Assembly (NCBI RefSeq): GCF_024868665.1
Contig: NW_026634116.1
Location: 1-64,000 of the forward strand
Direction of reading: 5' to 3'
DNA length: 64,000 nt
From: Triplophysa rosa
Taxonomy: Eukaryota; Chordata; Actinopteri; Cypriniformes; Nemacheilidae
Translations under genes and position numbers: made by a program
Shown: positions 58,145-64,000 of the stretch, piece after piece
Layout: every line of letters begins with the position of its first letter
Numbering within the stretch: position 1 is the stretch's first letter
The notes under the pieces: model-generated
Told to the model about the DNA's origin: nothing
Database searches by the model: none
Seen by the model: the letters and a program-made list of their open reading frames with translations, nothing else

Positions 58145-58382
58145 GCCCAGTTTCACAGACAAGGATTAAGACCAATCCCAGACTAAAATGAAAGTTTGAG
58201 TTGTCTTAACTGAAATTAACGTGCACTGACATACCTTAAAATATACCATTGCCATTGCTTTGTTTCAAGATGCACACCAGTAATGGTTTTTACTGAGGCA
58301 TTTTTATAAAAGCGACTTAAATATCCTAATTCCACTAAGGCATAGTCCTGGCTTAAGATAAACCTTGTCTGTGAAACTGGGC
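58145..58382. mobile_element. Palindromic MITE, copy 3, inside another fish repeat
   Basis: The ends GCCCAGTTTCACAGACAAGG and CCTTGTCTGTGAAACTGGGC are inverted almost perfectly. It splits a second repeat (TTTACATTTACA on the left; TCATTTAGCAGAGGCTTTTA and CCAAAGCGACCTAC on the right), so it inserted after that repeat. Confidence 0.8.
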
Positions 58383-58639
58383 CTTAGTCATTTAGCAGAG
58401 GCTTTTATCCAAAGCGACCTACAGATGAGGGAAACAATGGAAGCAATTGGAACAAAAAGCATAAGTGCAATAAAAGAAAACTGGTCTCATATAGCTACCA
58501 CAGTATACAGAGCTAAGTTTATCTTATTTTTTCACCTTTAATACAGTACTCAAGTACATAAAAAAATCAGTCTTTTTTTACATTTAAAATTAAAAGTACT
58601 TAATTAAAAGAAGATAGTGATGTTAATGTAAACACGGAT

Positions 58640-59500
58640 TAAAATGTTAAAACAACAATATTTATTTATAAGATGTAGTGGAGTAAAAAGTATGATATTG
58701 TGGAGTGCAATAAATGAGGAGACAAGAGACGAAGATGCGTCGGATCCGCTTACTCTCCACTTTAATATATCTCACACCGAACAGCGAGTGAAGTCAAAAC
58801 ACAGCACACACATCTCAAACCCGAACACCCAACCAACTCCTCCCTCCCTTAAAGGTATAGTACCTTGGTGAATGTCTCAGTATTACTTGTGGTTCGCCAC
58901 AATATGTTTTATAATGTAAGAAAATACTAGAACTTATTGTTTATTTGCAAAGTTTGCCAAAGGATTAATAAGGTAATCAAAAAAATCTTTATTAGATTAA
59001 TAAAAAATAATAATCTTTAGATTAGTCAACTAATCGAAAAAATAATCGTTAGATTAATCGACAATTAAAACAATCGTTTTAATTGCAATCGCCCTATTAC
59101 ACATATGCAATGAATTATGTCTGATTATAAAACCAACACAGACTAACGTACACAATACCAGTTTAAAAAGCGACACCTCATGAGAGCGCTCTCAGCAAAA
59201 ACACCCTACACTAGCACACAGTAAACAGAGATTCACCAGCGAATAAACTGTGATTATAATAAATATTAATATTAAACTGGTAACGTTACAGTGAACTAAA
59301 CGTATGGAACGGACTGTAGCAAATTTACCATTTATCTGATAAAACGTCACTGTTATGCAGAATAACAGCAAATATGCACAATATGTTAAATTTAAGACTG
59401 ACCACAGTCAAAATCACTCGTCTCAAATTAAGCTCACATCAGTAACCAGAATGAATTGAGGCACGGTGGCCTAATAAATCATAAATAACTTACAATTTGA
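58640..59500. other. Gene-free stretch with a possible hAT-type remnant
   Basis: 59020-59097 holds repeated TTAGATTAATCGAC / AATCG motifs ending CGCCCTA, resembling a hAT MITE end. The rest is unassigned. Confidence 0.3.
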
Positions 59501-59508
59501 TGATCAAA

Positions 59509-59740
59509 TTACTTCATAACAAAGTCTTCCTCCTGTTGTTTTGAACAACGTTTATCAGCTTTTCTCTTTTTTTCCGAGACTTGATCAAGTTTATCCACAG
59601 GCTGTAAGTGTTTTGCGTTTTGAATGACGTTTTTCCACATTTCCGCATTTCTTCTTCTTCTTCTTTTTTTTAAGTTTGGCGGTTGGCGAACCAGCTTCGG
59701 GTGCTTCTTCCGCTTTACGAGATTGCTAGTGAACAACGGC
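59509..59740 (-). CDS. Basic ORF, uncertain
   Basis: The minus frame contains NLKKRRRRRNAEMWKNVIQ and ends KQQEEDFVMK at a stop. It is lysine/arginine-rich and runs into the transposon end at 59740, so its start is not determined. It may be an exon of an unknown gene or chance; the polypurine-coded run lowers confidence. Confidence 0.15.
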
Positions 59741-61545
59741 TGAATCCGAAATCGCATACTCAATGAGTAGGTACTTAATTTCAGAAAGTACGTACTCAAC
59801 GGGGCTAAATGGGTGTCTTATGAGTGCGATCGGCGGTTGTCCACCATATTGACATGATCATGTGACATAATTGCAACATATGTTTGAGGTGCATATCCAC
59901 CACCTACTGTACTGGAGTGTGGGCCAGAGATGAGCCATGTGATGTAATGACAAGCACAACAACTTAAAGGCGGGGTGTCTGATTTCTCTTAACCGTTGTT
60001 GATGTTCAAATCACCAAAACACAACACACCCCTACCCCATCTTACTGCTTCGTCAGCGCTCGGCTCACTAATGTCTGTCCTTTTCACTGTACACCTTACT
60101 GCTGATTGGCTACAAGGTTGTTTTGGTACTCGCCCGACTTTGTCTAAACAAGCGTAATTCGGAAATCGGACACCCCGCCTTTAAGTTATGAGAGACAGGT
60201 TGCATTAATAACCTTACCTATGGGTTTTGTACAAATAAACAACACATGAACAAAGCTTTCAATTTTCTTCAAGTACAGCACATTCAGAGTTTTTATTTTC
60301 ATGTATTTTCATTTTACCTTGTAGGGCTATATGCTTTTGATAAAAGTAAACAATTATAAGAATACACAGCTTTGTGATTTTGCGATGCTTTTCTCAGTTT
60401 AATTTCGGCAATAACCGGCCCATCCACACTTCCCATTGTGAAGAATGATTATGCCAATGGAATTTTCTTTTTGTAACAGAAAAATGCTTGACTGTAAACT
60501 GCTGCTAATTATTCTTTTGTCTGTATTCTGCCTATTGGTTGATGTCTCTCACGTAGATACAGTTGCTCTAATATGCATTCTATTGTAGTATTAAAAACAA
60601 CCTGAAAAATCTCTTCTGTGGTTTTTTTATGTGCCAAGTATGTTTTAACATGGAGTTATCCAATGTTATCCGACCACGCTCTCGTTTACTTTCACTTTCT
60701 CCTCATCTGTTCTTTTCTTTCCTTGTCCATAAAAACTACACCATTTTTACACGTCTCTTCATTTTTCTGTTTGGATAAATAAGTAATTTAATTTTAGTAA
60801 TTAATTGGTTTAGGGCTTATTTGTGTTTTGTAATTATTTGTTTATGAAAGGTGATTAGAAAGTTGAATTGCACCAAAGTGTATCCGTTAAAACCACCTGA
60901 TTAAAATGGTCTTGTGAATAATTATCATGTATTTTGTTATATCTGCAAGTAAAAAAAAACATTTAAGCAATATATAATATTGAAAAGGGCAAATATACAT
61001 ATAAAACACAAAGGTAAATAAACTGCTGAAAATAAGCTCAATATTAATGCTTCGTATTTAAATTCTATGAATTAAAACTATGTAAAATATAAAACACGGT
61101 CAATTTAAGAACAAAGCAAGGTCAATGTTATTGTTACATTAGCTTTACAATAATTAACAACATGTTTAATTGTACATGAAAGTCGGCTGAGACTGTTTTG
61201 CGGGCTGTGCGTGGTATTCTGTCCCGTGGGCTCATGGGATATAGAGGAATCTCAAGTGTCCGTCGCGGAGTACTTATAAATCTGGGCGTAACCAGTTAGC
61301 CATCCGGGAATATCTCGCCTACTCTTTTATGAATACTGACAATTCAGACATACTACTCTGTTCAAGTACTGTTTATTCGGATGCAACATTAGTATACGCA
61401 CGTCCAAATCTCGCGAGAAATAGTCCACCACCCGTGTATCTCACCTACTGTTTTGTGAATACAGACGATTCGGAAGTACTATTCGTTCGCCTACTGCTTT
61501 TTACCTACTATATAGTAAGGAAGTATGCCATTTCGGATTCAGCCA
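59740..61545. mobile_element. DNA transposon with 23-bp inverted ends, about 1.8 kb
   Basis: The left end GGCTGAATCCGAAATCGCAT and the right end inverted GGCTGAATCCGAAATGGCAT differ at one base. Flanking bases AAC occur on both sides, a possible 3-bp target duplication. No transposase recognised. It contains a nested MITE. Confidence 0.7.
59963..60186. mobile_element. Nested MITE (AAAGGCGGGGTGTC ends)
   Basis: ACTTAAAGGCGGGGTGTCTG at the left is the reverse complement, with one difference, of CGGACACCCCGCCTTTAAGT at the right. 224 bp, no ORF. It lies entirely within 59740-61545. Confidence 0.8.
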
Positions 61546-62009
61546 ACCCCCCAGATGGCGAAAAGTTAGCAAAAAACAGAGCGCGCCCGTTTAGAAAGAT
61601 GATATGATTGGTCAGTTTTACTGTCACTCAAAATGAATATCTCCCATTGATTTACTGTACTGTATAATTTACAGAAGAATTAGTGTAAATTACAGTAAAA
61701 GTTACAGAATTTCTGTCTGTAAGGATTTTTTTGGCCGCCCTAACGAAATCACTGGGTCTTACCTGGCCACCTTTAAAAAAGTTGTCAGGGGGTTCATTTA
61801 AAGCATTTGAGTGACCTTCAGACACGATTCTGACTCTGTTGCTGGCTTTAACAAGGCTTTAGAATCGCCTGCATGTTTGGATTTTGCTCCTGGCTTTATT
61901 AGAGTCATTTTGCTTGCTACACCGGATAATATTCTGAAGGTGCTTTCTATATGAAGGTAAATCAGTGGCAAAACTTGAGAGCATGTAGATTTTAAATTGA
62001 GAACTTGTA

Positions 62010-62720
62010 AAGTAAGGATTTGTACTTGTACACTAAAATGTGCACGCTCAGCCCCAATGTGAAAACTGGTCAAATAAAAATCTGATTTTGACAAAAATTT
62101 GAAGTTGACAAATAGTCACAAATGTGTAAATCGGCATTCACAAAAATACATTGACAAATACATTGCACATACAGGTACACACTTATTCTTAAATTCAGAT
62201 TTGAAGCGCAACCTCAAATATTCATCTACAACCTCTAAAATACTACTACTTTTGTGATAAACCTGTTGCAAAACAACTTGTGCACTTGAAGTTTAGAGGA
62301 GAGAAAGACTGGCGTTTGATGACGTCATGCAGCTGAGCCACACCGCCCCCTAATGGCCAGAAAAATCACAATGAAAAGACCTGACAATCCGAGGATATGT
62401 TTTTAAATAATATATATAGTTTTAAACTAAAGCGAAACTCTCATACCTATGTATACTGTCATATATATAATTCCGTGATGTATACTATCATCTCTTTCTT
62501 TTATGCATACTATATATCATTCTGTTATATACACAATCATGCCAGTTCACACATTTGTTACTGTTCGTCTGCATCTTCGAATTAAGAACACGGATTTGTG
62601 AATTTTGCCCACGAGTGAGAATCTCAACATTCACCTTCAGTTTTTTATTTGACAAGTTTTCACATTGGGGCTGTGAGTGCACATTTTAGTGTACTTACTT
62701 TACAAGTTCTTATTTACCTT
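62010..62720. mobile_element. Inverted-repeat element (CAGCCCCAATGTGAAAAC)
   Basis: 62028-62085 and 62640-62695 are inverted copies of each other (GTACACTAAAATGTGCAC, CAGCCCCAATGTGAAAAC, GTCAAATAAAAA). The similarity extends outward to AACTTGTAAAGTAAG. Non-coding; class not assigned. Confidence 0.65.
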
Positions 62721-62921
62721 CATTTTGAACTTGCCTAGGTGTGATTCCACATGTTCAGATTTGGGCGTGTCAGAATTCCCATAGTGTCAACGCCATGACA
62801 CAGCATCTTGTTACCTAATTTAGTTAACTGTAACCTGAGATGTTTTGAGGGATAAAATGACCGTCTACAGAGGGACTTTGAATTGAACACTAAGCATAAA
62901 AACCACATAGAAATAACTCAC

Positions 62922-63095
62922 GTGAGTGTGTTGAGCTGACAGTGTTTATCCTGCAGTAGATCAGAGATCTGTCTCACTCTTGACTCGTATAGTACACGAT
63001 TACTCAGATTCAGTTCACTCTGGAGTAAAGGATTTTTACCAAGAACTCCCGTCAGATACTTCAAGGCTTCCATTGCAGAAGAACTCTTCAATAAC
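62922..63095 (-). CDS. LRR exon, F-type (LLKSSSAMEALKYL)
   Basis: 174 bp, intact, donor GTGAGT. It encodes LLKSSSAMEALKYLTGVLG and ends SDLLQDKHCQLNTLT. The F-type lacks the LxxC opening of the other exons and has an ALKYL or AFEYL helix instead. It closes the N-S-F triplet at the right edge and is followed downstream by a roughly 7 kb interval full of transposons. Confidence 0.82.
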
Positions 63096-63376
63096 CTGCA
63101 GAAAAAAATTATTCAATTATTGCTTCATTGTTTCCTAATTCTTCTTAGTCGCTTAGATAAAAGTGTCTACTAAAAGTCTAAATGAAAATTAAACTAAACT
63201 GGTGTAATTAAGAACAGAAATTTTGTCCAACAGCTGGTGTTGAAGAAAATAATTGTATTCTACTTGTTTTTTTGTATTTACTTTGATGCAACAACAGATA
63301 ATTGTAATCCAAAAGATACATCTCTGAGTAAATGGCCAGAATGCAAGTTATTTTAAGATTATTTCAACACACTCAC

Positions 63377-63550
63377 CTCACAGTGTTCAGAGCACAGTTT
63401 GTATCTTGTATTAACTGATGGATGAGTTTGACTCCTGATGGTCCAGGATCATTTCCAGTGAGATCCAGTGAGATCAGATGTGAAGGGTTTGATCTCACAG
63501 CTTCAGACAGACATCTGTAACCTCCTTCTGTTATACTGCACTCAGACAGA
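63377..63550 (-). CDS. LRR exon, S-type (SLSECSITEGG)
   Basis: 174 bp, intact, flanked by AG and GTGAGT. It encodes LSECSITEGGYRCLSEAV followed by LISLDLTGNDPGPSGVKL and ends CALNTVR. The GNDPGPSG turn is the signature of this exon class, which recurs eight times in the window. Here the sequence has LIHQLIQ before DTN, as in the exon at 55162-55335. Confidence 0.85.
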
Positions 63551-63636
63551 CTACGACAGAAATGATCACGGGTGAACATTATAAATGAACCAATGAAGAA
63601 GTTTTAATAGTTTTAATACGTTTGACATCATCTCAC

Positions 63637-63807
63637 CTGAGTGTGTGTAGTTTACAGTTATTCTTCAGTCCATCGGAGAGATGCTTTACTCCTGAATCCT
63701 GTAGATGATTATTACTCAGATCAAGATCCTGCAGACTGGTGCAGACTGAACTGAGAACTGAAGCCAAAGCTGAACAACTTTCATCTGTAAGATCACACTT
63801 ATTCAAC
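63637..63807 (-). CDS. LRR exon, N-type (LNKCDLTDESC)
   Basis: 171 bp, open throughout, between a polypyrimidine-AG acceptor and a GTGAGA donor. It encodes one LRR starting LNKCDLTDESC, then LQDLDLSNNHLQDSGVKHL. It is the most 5' exon of the array in this window and opens an N-S-F triplet with the next two exons. The gene must continue upstream beyond the right edge. Confidence 0.8.
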
Positions 63808-64000
63808 CTGAAAAAGACAACAACAAAAACACATCACTGTACTATTTATATGTTTCAGAGATGTGGAAAAATCAGCAGACTGTCATATGTTACACATTTG
63901 TTTGATTTTGTTGAAATTCAACAGATATTGGAATGAAATGGCCAACAATACATCTAGAAATGCTGATTAAATGAAAATTTGGAATGGTCTCCTATTTTTT

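Larger units (their letters stand above)
34538..63807 (-). other. Main minus-strand LRR exon array (fish NLR-type)
   Basis: Twenty-four full or slightly damaged exons, plus one remnant, lie on the minus strand, each coding for one LRR of about 57 residues with the ribonuclease-inhibitor pattern LxxLxLSxNxLxxSGV. Intact exons are 171 or 174 bp, begin with one leading base after an AG acceptor and end with two trailing bases before a GT donor, so all share one phase. Such exons are known from the expanded NLRC3/NLRP-like receptors of teleosts, where LRRs follow FISNA-NACHT and act as the ligand or regulatory surface in the cytosol. No NACHT or B30.2 exon is visible, so naming a specific gene is not justified. 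A non-NLR LRR protein remains possible. Confidence 0.8.

Noticed and set aside
58640..58871. 75-codon plus-strand ORF
   Set aside because: No recognisable motif, no splice context, and repeat-like surroundings; treated as chance.

Overview
The window looks like a teleost, most likely cyprinid, nuclear genome. It is intron-rich, AT-rich and full of fish repeats: hAT elements and MITEs, L2-type LINE 3' tails, a DIRS-type retroelement, tRNA-derived SINEs and long microsatellites. Its only convincing host gene content is on the minus strand: many short exons that each encode one ribonuclease-inhibitor-type leucine-rich repeat (LRR), of the kind found in the expanded fish NLR (NLRC3/NLRP-like) immune receptor families. 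No FISNA, NACHT, PYD or B30.2 exon was seen, so the 5' sensor part of any NLR gene lies beyond the right edge or is absent.

Layout. 1-6.8 kb: repeats (a large palindrome, MITEs), one unidentified exon-like ORF on the plus strand and one on the minus strand. 6.8-34 kb: near-identical blocks. Four 'A' blocks start at about 6.8, 11.4, 19.5 and 27.8 kb. Three carry a decayed LINE, and all four carry the same three-exon acidic tail on the minus strand. Each of A2, A3 and A4 is followed by a cluster of LRR exons (C1-C3). 34-55.7 kb: the main LRR array, with a complete 2.7 kb hAT element and a DIRS fragment in its introns. 50.93-55.62 kb repeats 37.19-44.08 kb exon for exon. 55.7-62.9 kb: a transposon-filled interval with L2 LINE, (GT)n, nested MITEs and inverted repeats. 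62.9-64 kb: three more LRR exons.

All intact LRR exons are 150, 168, 171 or 174 bp, start with one leading base and end with two trailing bases. They can therefore be spliced in any number without changing frame. From 63.8 down to 37 kb they follow a three-exon super-unit (N-type, S-type, F-type) repeated about eight times. The acidic tail exon of the A blocks has the same entry phase. The simplest reading is one long LRR protein (or several recently duplicated ones) ending in a Trp-containing, very acidic tail.

The copy number shown here should not be trusted. Single-N joins (660, 14773, 19476, 33869, 50926) sit at or near block boundaries. One is flanked by an unmerged 96-bp overlap, and another closes a 6.1-kb block that splits a hAT element cleanly. 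Several copies carry scattered small indels typical of unpolished long-read sequence. Some 'duplications' may be alternative haplotypes placed in tandem.
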